Positions 7,587 to 16,249 of a DNA stretch of 64,000 bases are shown here, one piece after another. The notes below the pieces were generated by a model, which saw nothing but the letters and a program-made list of their open reading frames with translations, had not been told where the DNA came from and did no database searches. Source of the DNA: CAVRTM01 sp963696105 (GTDB taxonomy: Bacteria > Actinomycetota > Actinomycetes > Actinomycetales > Dermatophilaceae); NCBI GenBank assembly GCA_963696105.1, contig CAVOIP010000005.1, positions 1,736,001-1,800,000 on the forward strand. The letters run 5' to 3'. A program made the translations under genes and the position numbers. Numbering within the stretch: position 1 is the first letter of the stretch; each line of letters starts with the position of its first letter.

Positions 7587-10500
7587 TCAGTTCGAGGGGT
7601 GGGGGCCAGTGGCCAGGGGGGTGCGCTCTCGAGCGACAGCGGTGGTCCTCTCAGCCCGGTTGCCCTCGATGCCCGACGTGGCGGCCGGCACGTGGCCCAG
7701 CTGGCCGCGCAGCTCCTTGGCGGGGTTTCCCCCCCATACCGCGTGCGGTGGCACCTCCTCGCCCTTCATCAGGAACGAGTCGGTGGCGAGCACCGCCCCG
7801 TCGGCCATCGTCACGCCATAGTGGACGAAGGCCCCGACGCCGAGTGTGCAACCGGCTCCGATCACGGTGTGCTCGGACTTGAACCCGCCGTCCTCCTGCG
7901 AGTGGCACTGAAGGATGCTGCCCGAGTTGAGGGTGCAGTAGTCACCGATCGTGCTGAAGGTCCGCTCGGTCAGGAAGCAGCCGTCGTCGAAGACCCGCCG
8001 GCCGATCCGCGCCCCCATCAGCCGCCAGATCAGGGTCTTCATCGGGGTGCCGTTGAAGGCGTTGATGTAGTTGACATTGGCCAGCTTCCAGAAACGCTCG
8101 TGCCGCCAGAAGGCGCGGTCGTAGATGGAGCACCCATGCGGAGCGTAGGCCAGCAGCGGCAGCAGGAAGCGTTCGAGCAGGAGGTTCCAGCCTATGCCGA
8201 GGAGGGCGATCCCCACGGTGGCTACGGCGAACGCGATGGTGCCCCAGTCGGCCCAGAGGTCCAGCGCGGCGAGGTAGAGCACCAGGACGACGGACGCGAA
8301 CACCCACTGGGTCAGCAGGAACAGGGCCATGCTCACGGTGTTGTGGATGTTCTTCGCGTGCAGGCCGCGCCGCAGCTCCTCCGGGCTGTCCACGTCGAGC
8401 TCCTGGTCGCGCCGTACCGAACGGGGGATCTGGAAGCTGGGTGCGCCCAGCAGGCCGACGCCCGTCCGGACGGGGCCGTCCAGGGGCACCAGGAGCTTCG
8501 TGGCGAGCAGACAGTTGTCGCCGGTCCTGCCGTGCGAGGAGTAGAAGACCCGGTTGCCCAGGAAGTTCTCCGCTCCGATCGCCACCCGGGAAAGCATGAA
8601 GGACGTCCTCGAGTAGTCGGTGTTGATCATCGACAGCCCGTCCGCGACCATCGTCCCGCTGCCGACCTCGCAGAGGAACGGGTTGTCGTGCTTGAGACCC
8701 TCGCCGAAGTTCGAGCCGGTCTGGCGCGTGTTGTGGAGGTCGTAGCCCAGCCAGCTCAGGTAGTGGGTGACGTAGGACGTGCCGCCGAACAGACGCATGT
8801 AGAGCTTGCTGTTGGTCGAGCCGGTGATCCGGCGCTGGACCCAGTAGTGGAAGCCGTACAGGGGGTAGACCCGGCCCGGTGTCAGGAGGTGGTTCAGCGC
8901 CCGCGGGACGACACTGACGAAGGCGAGTCCCAGCAGCGCGCCGCCGAGGAACAGCACGGTCGACAGGGCCAGCGCCGCCACGTAGAAGGTCCAACTGTGC
9001 AAGGCCGTCGCGCCCGGGCCCATCAGCGCGTTGAGCTGAGGGATCTTGGTGAGGGCGAGGTCCGCGAGGATGTACACCAGCGGTCCGCCGATGAGCAGCA
9101 GGCTCGCAAGCTGCCAGGTCGCGAAGAGGGTACGGCGCCAGGTGCTGCCGTCTGTCGTGGGGACGAACCGGTAGTCCACGTCGGTCGGCTGCGCGGGCGA
9201 GCCGCTCCAGTGCTCGCCGTCGGGCACGCGCTGCCCCGGCTGTAGCGAGGAGGAGTGTCCCAGCTGGGACCCGTCGCCCACGGCGCTCCCGATGTCGAGC
9301 ACCGTTGACTCGCCGACCACCGCGTCCTTGCCGATGCTCACCGGCCCGGTGCGGATCACGCCGTCGTCGGCTCGGTAGCCGGTGAGGACCGCGTCCTTCC
9401 GGACCACCGCACCGTCGCCGATGCTGACCAGGTCAGTGCACACCGGCACCTTGGACAGAATCAGGACACCGCGTCCGACTTTCGCGCCCATCGCCCGCAG
9501 GTAGAACGAGTAGAGCGGCGAGCCGATGAGCAGGGCCAGGGGATTCACGGTCTCCAAGGTCTTGACCATCCAGAACCGGAGGTAGGCCGGGCTCCAGACC
9601 CGGATCTCCTGGACTTTCCACCGGCCGATCAGCACCCACTTGAGCAGGATCGGGACGGTGCACAGGACCAGGAAGGTCGCGGTGCCGAAGGCGACCGCCC
9701 TCAGGAAGACGTGGACCAGGTCCGGGTCGGCCGAGATCCACGTGTAGCCCCACACGAAGACGAACACGAGCAGGGCGGGCAGGACGAGGAGGAACAGCAT
9801 CTGCACGACCCCGCACAGGACGTACGCGAGGGTGCCAGCCTGCTTGGGTGCCTCTGTGCGGATCGATGGAGCGGTCGCCGCGGCCGGCGGGGCCGGAACG
9901 GCGGCCTGCGCGAGGCCGTTCCGGGACGGGGCGGGGACGAGCGACTCGGTGAGGCTGCGGATGGTCGGGTGCTGGTAGACGTCCTGCATCGAGACCGGCG
10001 GCAGGTCCTCGCGCTTGCGTACCCGGGCGCAGAAGCGCGCCATGAGCATGGAGTCGGCGCCGAGGTCGTCGAAAAAGTTGGCGTCGGCCGGGACGTGCAC
10101 GGCCCCGACGATGCCTTTCAGCACCTCCGCGAAGGCCCGCTCGTACGCGGTCTGGGTGGTCGACTGCTCAGCGGAGGTTGCGGCCGCCGTGCTGGGGGCG
10201 AGGGCGGTGGCGAGGGTGCGGATGGTCGGGTGCTGGTAGACGTCCTGCATCGAGACCGGCGGCAGGTCCTCGCGCTTGCGCACGCGGGCGCAGAAGCGGG
10301 CCATGAGCATCGAGTCGGCGCCGAGGTCGTCGAAGAAGTGGGCGCCGACAGGAACGTTGTCTGTGCCGACGATGCCGGCCAGCACCTCGGCGAAGCCTGC
10401 TCGAGCAGTCGGGTGTTCGACGCTGCGGAGCCGTGGGCAGTCGCCGGCGAGGCGGCGCAGGTTCGGATGGTCGGGTGCTGGTAGACGTCTGCATCGAGAC

Positions 10501-11039
10501 CGAGGCAGGTCCTCGCGCTTGCGCACCGCGCGCAGAAGCGGGCCATGAGCATCGAGTCGGCGCCGAGGTCGTCGAAGAAGTGGGCGTCGACAGGAACGTT
10601 GTCTTGCCGACGATGCCGGCCAGCACCTCGGCGAAGCCGTCTCGCAAGCAGTCTGGGCGTTCGACAGGTCCGCGGAGCAGCTGTGGGCATGTCGCCGGCG
10701 AGGGCGGTCGCGAGGTTCGGATGGTCGGGTGCTGGTAGACGTCCTGCATCGACACCGACGGCAGGTCCTCGCGCTTGCGCACCCGCGCGCAGAAGCGGGC
10801 CATGAGCATCGAGTCGGCGCCGAGGTCGTCGAAGAAGTTGCTGTCGACCGACACGTGCTCGGTGCCGAGGATGCCGGCCAGCACGTCCGCGAAACTTCGT
10901 TCGGCGTGGGTTGCCGGATCGCGCCGACCAGCTCAGCGGTTGGCGCGCTGAGAGGGTCTTCCATCAGGGTGACGGACAGGACGTCCGGCGCAAAATTCCC
11001 GGCCGGCTCCACCGGCTGCCCGTTCGCGCTGCGCTTCAT
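7587..11039 (-). CDS. Pls/PosA-type NRPS-terminal membrane protein with four tandem carrier domains (indels in two)
   Basis: An open frame of 1150 codons. The start ATG has GGAGGA just upstream. The N-terminal region holds four near-identical carrier modules, each with the block FFDDLGADSMLMARFCAR (Ser of DSM as pantetheine site). Copies 3 and 4 are in frame. Copies 1 and 2 are thrown out of frame by scattered indels that sum to zero, so the frame never closes. From about residue 400 come several membrane segments (QMLFLLVLPALLVFVFVW first) alternating with left-handed beta-helix hexapeptide blocks, as in the C-terminal domain of Pls/PosA-like peptide synthetases (NRPS terminal domain). No adenylation domain is fused here; the ligase encoded downstream may supply it. 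It probably assembles or transfers a peptide or acyl product at the membrane. Confidence 0.8.
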   Translation of the reverse strand: MKRSANGQPVEPAGNFAPDVLSVTLMEDPLSAPTAELVGAIRQPTPNEVSRTCWPASSAPSTCRSTATSSTTSAPTRCSWPASARGCASARTCRRCRCRTSTSTRPSEPRDRPRRRHAHSCSADLSNAQTACETASPRCWPASSARQRSCRRPLLRRPRRRLDAHGPLLRAVRKREDLPRSRCRRLPAPDHPNLRRLAGDCPRLRSVEHPTARAGFAEVLAGIVGTDNVPVGAHFFDDLGADSMLMARFCARVRKREDLPPVSMQDVYQHPTIRTLATALAPSTAAATSAEQSTTQTAYERAFAEVLKGIVGAVHVPADANFFDDLGADSMLMARFCARVRKREDLPPVSMQDVYQHPTIRSLTESLVPAPSRNGLAQAAVPAPPAAATAPSIRTEAPKQAGTLAYVLCGVVQMLFLLVLPALLVFVFVWGYTWISADPDLVHVFLRAVAFGTATFLVLCTVPILLKWVLIGRWKVQEIRVWSPAYLRFWMVKTLETVNPLALLIGSPLYSFYLRAMGAKVGRGVLILSKVPVCTDLVSIGDGAVVRKDAVLTGYRADDGVIRTGPVSIGKDAVVGESTVLDIGSAVGDGSQLGHSSSLQPGQRVPDGEHWSGSPAQPTDVDYRFVPTTDGSTWRRTLFATWQLASLLLIGGPLVYILADLALTKIPQLNALMGPGATALHSWTFYVAALALSTVLFLGGALLGLAFVSVVPRALNHLLTPGRVYPLYGFHYWVQRRITGSTNSKLYMRLFGGTSYVTHYLSWLGYDLHNTRQTGSNFGEGLKHDNPFLCEVGSGTMVADGLSMINTDYSRTSFMLSRVAIGAENFLGNRVFYSSHGRTGDNCLLATKLLVPLDGPVRTGVGLLGAPSFQIPRSVRRDQELDVDSPEELRRGLHAKNIHNTVSMALFLLTQWVFASVVLVLYLAALDLWADWGTIAFAVATVGIALLGIGWNLLLERFLLPLLAYAPHGCSIYDRAFWRHERFWKLANVNYINAFNGTPMKTLIWRLMGARIGRRVFDDGCFLTERTFSTIGDYCTLNSGSILQCHSQEDGGFKSEHTVIGAGCTLGVGAFVHYGVTMADGAVLATDSFLMKGEEVPPHAVWGGNPAKELRGQLGHVPAATSGIEGNRAERTTAVARERTPLATGPHPSN
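9960..10890 (-). repeat. four tandem carrier-domain repeats, about 260 bp each
   Basis: The anchor catgagcat recurs at 10041, 10302, 10544 and 10801, giving periods of 261, 242 and 257 bp. Unit copies 3 and 4 (lower coordinates) are intact and almost identical over most of their length. Copies 1 and 2 are shortened by several 1-3 bp losses, for example cacccgcgcgc becoming caccgcgcgc. Near-identity suggests recent duplication, gene conversion or assembly trouble. Confidence 0.85.
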
Positions 11040-11119
11040 GGGGGTCCTCCGATGTCTTCCGTTCGTTCCTACCTCTGCGTGTCTGCTGCGCGCGCTACCC
11101 AAGACCTCGTCGTCGACGC

Positions 11120-11473
11120 TCAGTCGCCGGCGGCCCATCTGCCGATCTGGGTCATCCGGCCGGTGACGACATTGACGTCCAGGTCGATCTCCACGTCCTT
11201 CCTGACGACATCCACCTCGAAGGTGTCCGCGGTGTCCTCGGCATCCACCTCCACGACGACGCCTCCCGTCGACTGCTCGGCAAGCAACGCCGCCTGCTCC
11301 CAGCGGTCGGTGAAGGCCCGCGCCGGAGCCACGGTCCGGATCGGCGGTGACGGCGACGCTGCCGCTCCAGCTCTCCGCGGCGCTACCAGCAGGACGACGG
11401 CCGCATAGCCCACCATCAGGGCCAGCAGGAGCGCGCACGCTGTCGGGGTCCCTCGTCGCGGCCGTGGGGCCAT
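11120..11473 (-). CDS. membrane-anchored PepSY-like protein
   Basis: About 117 residues: an N-terminal Arg-rich start followed by one hydrophobic segment (ACALLLALMVGYAAVVLLVA), then a small extracytoplasmic domain. The C-terminal strand pattern (TFEVDVVRKDVEIDLDVN, then VVTGRM) resembles a PepSY domain. PepSY proteins are often encoded beside OmpR-type two-component systems, and here the two-component genes lie divergently next door. I chose ATG 11473, with GAGG 8 nt upstream; a GTG 6 nt earlier is the alternative. A GGGAC-N4-GTCCC palindrome begins 104 bp upstream. The gene may also read through into the NRPS-type gene 80 bp downstream. Confidence 0.65.
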   Translation of the reverse strand: MAPRPRRGTPTACALLLALMVGYAAVVLLVAPRRAGAAASPSPPIRTVAPARAFTDRWEQAALLAEQSTGGVVVEVDAEDTADTFEVDVVRKDVEIDLDVNVVTGRMTQIGRWAAGD

Positions 11474-11576
11474 GGTCACCGCCTCAGTGGCTGACGTTGC
11501 TTCGTCATCCGACTATGAGCGCGGAACGGTGAGAGGAGCGTGTACCGAACATGTGCCGACTCACACGTTTTGCACC

Positions 11577-11598
11577 GACCGGGACCATGGTCCCGGTC
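11577..11598. promoter_or_regulatory. DosR/DevR-like box 2, extended perfect palindrome
   Basis: The core GGGACCATGGTCCC sits inside a perfect 22-bp dyad. It lies 34 bp upstream of the response-regulator start and about 104 bp upstream of the divergent PepSY-like gene, so it could control either or both. The half-sites and N4 spacing match the DosR box core. It could instead be a site for the adjacent response regulator itself, though OmpR-type regulators usually bind direct repeats. Confidence 0.5.
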
Positions 11599-11631
11599 AC
11601 CTGCGACCGCAGGGCTCTGCACGCTGGGACC

Positions 11632-12309
11632 ATGCGGGTGCTCGTGGTGGAGGACGACCCGGGCATGACGCGGGTCCTGCAGCGTGGCCTCAGTGAGGAG
11701 GGCTACGTGGTGGATGCGTGCACCGACGGCGCTGAGGCTGGCTGGCGTGTCCGCGAGCTGCCGTACGACGCCCTGGTGCTGGACTCATGCTGCCCGGTGA
11801 CGACGGCTTCGAGGTCTGCCGGCGGCTGCGCGCGGACCAACCTGGCCCTGCCGGTCATCATGTTGACCGCACGCCATGACGTGGCCGATCGCGTGCGTGG
11901 CCTCGACCTGGGCGCGGACGACTACCTCACGAAGCCCTTCAGCTTCGTCGAGCTGGCTGCCCGCCTGCGGGCGCTGCTGCGGCGGGCGGAGCCAGCACGA
12001 CCGTCCACCCTCCGCAACGGTGACCTCTGGCTGGATGTGCCGGCACACCGGGCGCGCCGGGCCGGGACGGAGCTGCCCCTGTCCATGCGCGAGCTGTCCT
12101 TGCTGGAGCTCTTTCTGCGACATCCGGGTGAGCTCCTGACGCGCACCCACATCCGCGAGAAGGTCTGGGACTCCGCCTTCGACGGCGACTCGAACGTCGT
12201 GGACCAGTACGTGAGCTATCTGCGGCGCAAGGTCGACCGGCCGTTCGGGCGCAGGGACATCGAGACGGTGCGAGGGTCCGGATACCGGCTGCGCCCCGCT
12301 GAGGACTGA
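11632..12309 (+). CDS. OmpR/PhoB-type response regulator with a compensating frameshift pair
   Basis: A 225-residue regulator. The receiver domain starts MRVLVVEDD, with phospho-acceptor Asp51 (LVLD), the conserved Thr in MLTARHD and the Lys in YLTKPFS. The C-terminal winged helix ends VVDQYVSYLRRKVDR and VRGSGYRLR. Immediately after Asp51 about 17 codons read in the wrong frame. Removing one base deficit at about 11785 and one excess C at 11838 restores the canonical MLPGDDGFEVCRRLRAD. The open frame therefore survives, but beta3-alpha3 of the receiver is scrambled as written. It is followed 6 nt later by the histidine kinase gene, so the two form one operon. Confidence 0.85.
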   Translation: MRVLVVEDDPGMTRVLQRGLSEEGYVVDACTDGAEAGWRVRELPYDALVLDSCCPVTTASRSAGGCARTNLALPVIMLTARHDVADRVRGLDLGADDYLTKPFSFVELAARLRALLRRAEPARPSTLRNGDLWLDVPAHRARRAGTELPLSMRELSLLELFLRHPGELLTRTHIREKVWDSAFDGDSNVVDQYVSYLRRKVDRPFGRRDIETVRGSGYRLRPAED

Positions 12310-12315
12310 GCCGGC

Positions 12316-13867
12316 GTGACCCTCCGTTGGAGGCTGGCCCTGGCGTTCGCCGGGGCCACCGCGGTGGTGCTGCTGGTGTCGGGCCTGGTCCTGCTGAAGA
12401 TCGTGCACACCCATCTCGAGGCGGCGGCGGACACCAGGCTGCAGGCGGAGAACGCCACGCTGAGCCGGTTGGTGCAGTCACGCTCGGACATGCTGCGTCA
12501 CCGGCCTCTTCGGCCCGCCCAGCTGAACTCCCCGTACGCCCCCGGCGTGGACGACCTCGTGCAGGTGTTCGCGCCGGACGGTCAGCTCGTGCTGAGCAAC
12601 CAGGTGCCGCACCGCCAACCTCTGCTCGGTCCTTCCTCGTTCACCCTGGCGAGGGCACACGTCGTGGAGTTCCGCGCCCCCGTCGCCGCTCCGGGGCGCG
12701 GGCTGCTCATCCGGGCGTCGGCCGTCCGCGATCGCGGTCGCGCCCGATGGGTGGTGTTGTCGGGCACCAGCCTGGCCGGGGCGGATGCCCTCCTGTCCCG
12801 GCTGCGGCACGGGTCTCGCCGTCGGGGGCTTTGCGGCAATCGGTCTGGCCGGTGTCGGGGCGTGGCTGCTCGCCGGCGCCACACTCCGGCCCGTCGAGCG
12901 CCTGCGGCGGCAGGCGGAGGCGCTCTCGGTCCGGGATGGTGTCGCCGAGCTCGAGGTGCCGGGCACCAGGGACGAAGTGGCAGACCTGGCCCAGACGATG
13001 AACGCCCTGCTGGACCGCCTGCAGCAGGCGCTGCTCCGGCAACGCCGGTTCGCCGCGGACGCAGGGCACGATCTGCGCACTCCGCTCACCGTGCTCCGGG
13101 CCGAGCTGGAGCTCGCCAACAGGCCTGGCCGGTCGCTGGACGAGCTGCAGGAGGCGGTCGGGTTCGCGGCGGTGGAGACCGACCGCCTCATCCGCCTGGC
13201 CGAGCAGCTGCTCCTGCTGGCCCAGGCGGATGAGGGAGGTCACCGGCTCGAGCTGTGCCCCACCTCGTTGCGTCAGCTGCTGATGGACGAAGCCGAGATC
13301 GCGGTGCGAACGCGTCCCGACGTGGACGTCGACGTGGACGCCCCGGAGGAGACGGTCCTTCGCATCGACCGCGACCGCGTGCGACAGGCAGTCAGGAACC
13401 TGCTCCACAACGCGCTGACGTATGCCCCGTCCGGCACCCGGGTCACGGTCGCGCTGCGTACGGATCAGCGCCGCACGGGCCCCGTGGCGGTGATCGAGGT
13501 GGCCGACCGGGGCCCCGGGTTCGACGGCAGCTTCCTGGCCCGGGCGTTCGAACGGTTCGAGCGCGGGAACGCCGCGCGCTCCTCGCACGGGGGCGGTCAC
13601 GGCCTCGGACTTGCCATCACCCGCAGCATCGCTCGTGCTCACGGTGGCGACGCTCACGCCATGAACCGTCCCGGGGGCGGCGCGTTGGTCCGGCTGGAGC
13701 TGCCCGAGGCCATGCCGGCCGCCTCCCGGCTCGCACCCGCCGAGCCGTCGGAAGCCACCCGGACCGGCTCGACGGGGACTGCCGGAGCCGGCGAGCGACC
13801 ACCGTCCAGTGAACCGGACCGGGGCAACGCCGCGGCCACTTCGTGCCGGGACGGGCTGTGGAACTGA
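12316..13867 (+). pseudogene. sensor histidine kinase, one frameshift between its two TM segments and HAMP
   Basis: About 516 residues if repaired. The GTG start follows the regulator stop by 6 nt. The N-terminal TM is WRLALAFAGATAVVLLVSGL, followed by an extracytoplasmic sensor of roughly 140 residues. Near 12808-12812 a one-base excess shifts the frame. The second frame continues with TM2 (AVGGFAAIGLAGVGAWLLAG), HAMP, the H-box FAADAGHDLRTPLTVL, the N-box LLHNAL, the G1 box DRGPGF and the G2 box GGGHGLGLAI. The C-terminal 55 residues are low complexity. This is an EnvZ/CpxA-like kinase for the adjacent regulator. If the shift is real, no membrane-linked kinase is made. Confidence 0.8.
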
Positions 13868-13902
13868 GGGCTGCCACGGTCGGAGTAGCCGGTGCCGTTC
13901 GG

Positions 13903-15438
13903 TCAGGAGCGCCGTGGTGGGGCCGGGAAGCCGCCGACGAGGGACTCGTACGCCTGGGCGAACGTCAGCACGCCCCGCTCGTCCCAGTGCCGGCCCACGA
14001 TCATCATGCCGATCGGCCGCCCGTCGGGGACCTCGGCGGGCACGCTGATCGCGGGATGGCCGGTGACGTCGAACGGCGCGGTGTTGCCGATCATCTCCAG
14101 CCCACGCACGACGTACTCGACCGTCGGGGCGCCGGCGGCCGGGAGCTCGGTGGCCCGCATCGGCTGCGTCGGCAGGACCAGGACGTCGACGTCCTGCAGC
14201 GCCGCGTCATAGGCGGCGCGGATGCGCGGGGCGAGGTTCTGCGCCTTGGCGTAGTGCGCGCCGTGGTAGGTGTCGAGCATGTACGCGCCGCACAGCCCGG
14301 TGAGCTGCACCGTGGCGGAGACGGCGTCGAAGTTCTTCTCCAGCCCGCGGGCGTAGTGCTCCATCAGCTCCGGGCTGTAGCGCCCCTTGTAGCCGTAGCC
14401 GTAGCCGTTGCCGCGCAGCATCTGCCACGTCGCGCCGTCGGTGGCGATGACGTTCCACACGTGGACCGCGTCGGCGTGCTCGGGCACCGAGACCTCCACG
14501 ACCTCGGCGCCGAGCTCGGCGAAGCGCTGAGCGGCGCGTCGTACGGCCTCATCGACCTCCGGCTCGCTGAGGCCGGGCACCGCGAACCCCTCGCGCAGGA
14601 TGCCGACCCGCCTTCCTGCCACGCCGTCGTCGAGGCCGGCGGTGTAGTCGATGCCGCTGGGCGCGCCGGCCTGGCGAGGGTCCTGCCCGTCCGGACCGGC
14701 GATCGCGGTCAGCAGCGTGGCCGCGTCGCGCACGGTGCGGGCCATCGGGCCGAGGTGGTCGATCGTCGCCTCGATCGGAAAGGCTCCCGTGTAGGGCACC
14801 AGCCCGTGCGTGGGCTTGAGCCCGACGATCCCGCACCAGGACGCGGGTAGCCGCACCGACCCGCCCTGGTCGCCGCCGATGGCGATGTCGACCTCGCCCG
14901 CCGCGACCAGCGCCGCGCTGCCCGAGCTCGACCCGCCGGCGGACCGGCGGGGATCCCAGGGGTTGTGCACGGCCCCGTTCGCCGAGGTGTGGCTGCCGCC
15001 GGAGAAGCAGAGGTCCTCACAGACCGACTTGCCGGCCACCGTGCCGCCGGCATCGAGGACCCGGGTGACCACGGTCGCGTCCTCCACCGGGACGAAGCCC
15101 TCCAGCGAACGGGAGCCGTTCATCATGGGCAGCCCGGCCACCATGACGTTGTCCTTGATCGCGACCCGCTTGCCGGCCAGGGGACCGGTTCCCGAGCCGG
15201 TGACCTCGGCGGTGACGTACCAGGCGTTGAGCGGGTTGTCCTCGGTACCGGGAGTGGCGTGGTCGCGCCGCGGGGCGGTCGGACGGTCGCGCTCGGCCAG
15301 GGCGTCCACCGCGTCGTACGACGCGAGGGCGCCGGTCACCAGCGCCTCCATGGTGGTCACCCCCGCGTCGTCGAGGTGGAGGTGGAGGGACTCGGCGATG
15401 GAGCGCAGGTCCTCGCGCGAAGGGGGCTGGACGGCCAT
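13903..15438 (-). CDS. amidase-signature family hydrolase
   Basis: A 511-residue amidase. The Ser-cisSer-Lys triad is visible: Lys95 (VAIKDN), the cis-Ser in SAGGSSSGSAA (166-176) and nucleophile Ser194 in GGDQGGSVR. It hydrolyses carboxylic amides to acid and ammonia; length and motifs fit broad-substrate amidases (EC 3.5.1.4) rather than GatA, since no gatC or gatB neighbours are present. It has no signal peptide and is probably cytosolic. It sits alone between the convergent kinase gene and an upstream membrane-protein gene on the same strand. Confidence 0.9.
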   Translation of the reverse strand: MAVQPPSREDLRSIAESLHLHLDDAGVTTMEALVTGALASYDAVDALAERDRPTAPRRDHATPGTEDNPLNAWYVTAEVTGSGTGPLAGKRVAIKDNVMVAGLPMMNGSRSLEGFVPVEDATVVTRVLDAGGTVAGKSVCEDLCFSGGSHTSANGAVHNPWDPRRSAGGSSSGSAALVAAGEVDIAIGGDQGGSVRLPASWCGIVGLKPTHGLVPYTGAFPIEATIDHLGPMARTVRDAATLLTAIAGPDGQDPRQAGAPSGIDYTAGLDDGVAGRRVGILREGFAVPGLSEPEVDEAVRRAAQRFAELGAEVVEVSVPEHADAVHVWNVIATDGATWQMLRGNGYGYGYKGRYSPELMEHYARGLEKNFDAVSATVQLTGLCGAYMLDTYHGAHYAKAQNLAPRIRAAYDAALQDVDVLVLPTQPMRATELPAAGAPTVEYVVRGLEMIGNTAPFDVTGHPAISVPAEVPDGRPIGMMIVGRHWDERGVLTFAQAYESLVGGFPAPPRRS

Positions 15439-15524
15439 GGTGCCTCATCTCCTCGGAGCTTCCGGGCCGTCGTACGGCGGCCCGGTCGGGCGGGGATGTA
15501 GTCGAACACGCGCGGCGGAGCAGG

Positions 15525-16082
15525 TCAACGGGTGACGCCGACGGTGGCGAAGAGCCAGAGGGCGCTGGTCAGCCAGGCCAGGACGACGGCGCTCAGCAGC
15601 AGGCCGCCGGCCAGGGGCAACGCCCATCCGGGCAGGCGCCGGGTGTGGACCAGGAGCACCTTGGCGGCGAAGGCGCCGTAGAAGCCACAGCCCGCCACCG
15701 AGTGCACCAGCGTCCGGGCCGACAGCGGTGCGGGGGCGAAGCCGAACCCGTACAGGCAGTACGCCGCCACCGGCAGCGACACGACGAACGCCACCAGCCC
15801 CGTGGCGCGGTGGAACTCGGCCAGGTGCGCCGGGGGCCGGCCGGCACCAGGCAGGCGGCCGTAGAGCCACAAGGCCGTCGCCAGCTGGACGACGGCGAGG
15901 AGGACCACCACCGTCCCCAGCCAGGCCTTGAACGTCGCGGTGCTGGAGAAACCGAACGACGGCAGCGCGCCGTACGTCGGCACGTGGGCTCGCCCGTACA
16001 CCCCGAGCACGACGGCCACCCCGGCCCCGAGCAGCAGTGCTGCCGTCAACCGACTGCGGGGAGCGACCGCCTCAGCCGCCAC
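15525..16082 (-). CDS. DUF6529-like five-helix membrane protein
   Basis: A 185-residue integral membrane protein with about five hydrophobic segments and a conserved-looking His in LAEFHRATG plus HSVAGCGFYGAFAAK, a layout seen in small haem- or quinone-associated membrane proteins. It resembles the actinobacterial DUF6529 family. The GTG start has AAGGAGG 7 nt upstream. It is divergent from the cupredoxin lipoprotein gene, suggesting shared regulation and perhaps a shared electron-transfer role, which is inference. No cytochrome c motif is present. Confidence 0.7.
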   Translation of the reverse strand: MAAEAVAPRSRLTAALLLGAGVAVVLGVYGRAHVPTYGALPSFGFSSTATFKAWLGTVVVLLAVVQLATALWLYGRLPGAGRPPAHLAEFHRATGLVAFVVSLPVAAYCLYGFGFAPAPLSARTLVHSVAGCGFYGAFAAKVLLVHTRRLPGWALPLAGGLLLSAVVLAWLTSALWLFATVGVTR

Positions 16083-16249
16083 CGGACGGCCTCCTTCTCA
16101 TGGACCCCCTTGACTTCGACGTCCTCTCCAGACTCGTCCAGCCGCGGCGTCGGCGCCACCCCCTACTCGGGGCGGGACCGGCGCGAGACCTGAACCGTGG
16201 GGGCGCCGTACGCGTGTGTCTGAGAGGGGAACACACGAGGAGGACGGAC

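Noticed and set aside
9960..10890. Tandem repeats as a CRISPR array
   Set aside because: The 260-bp units encode a carrier-domain protein and have no short repeat / unique spacer pattern.
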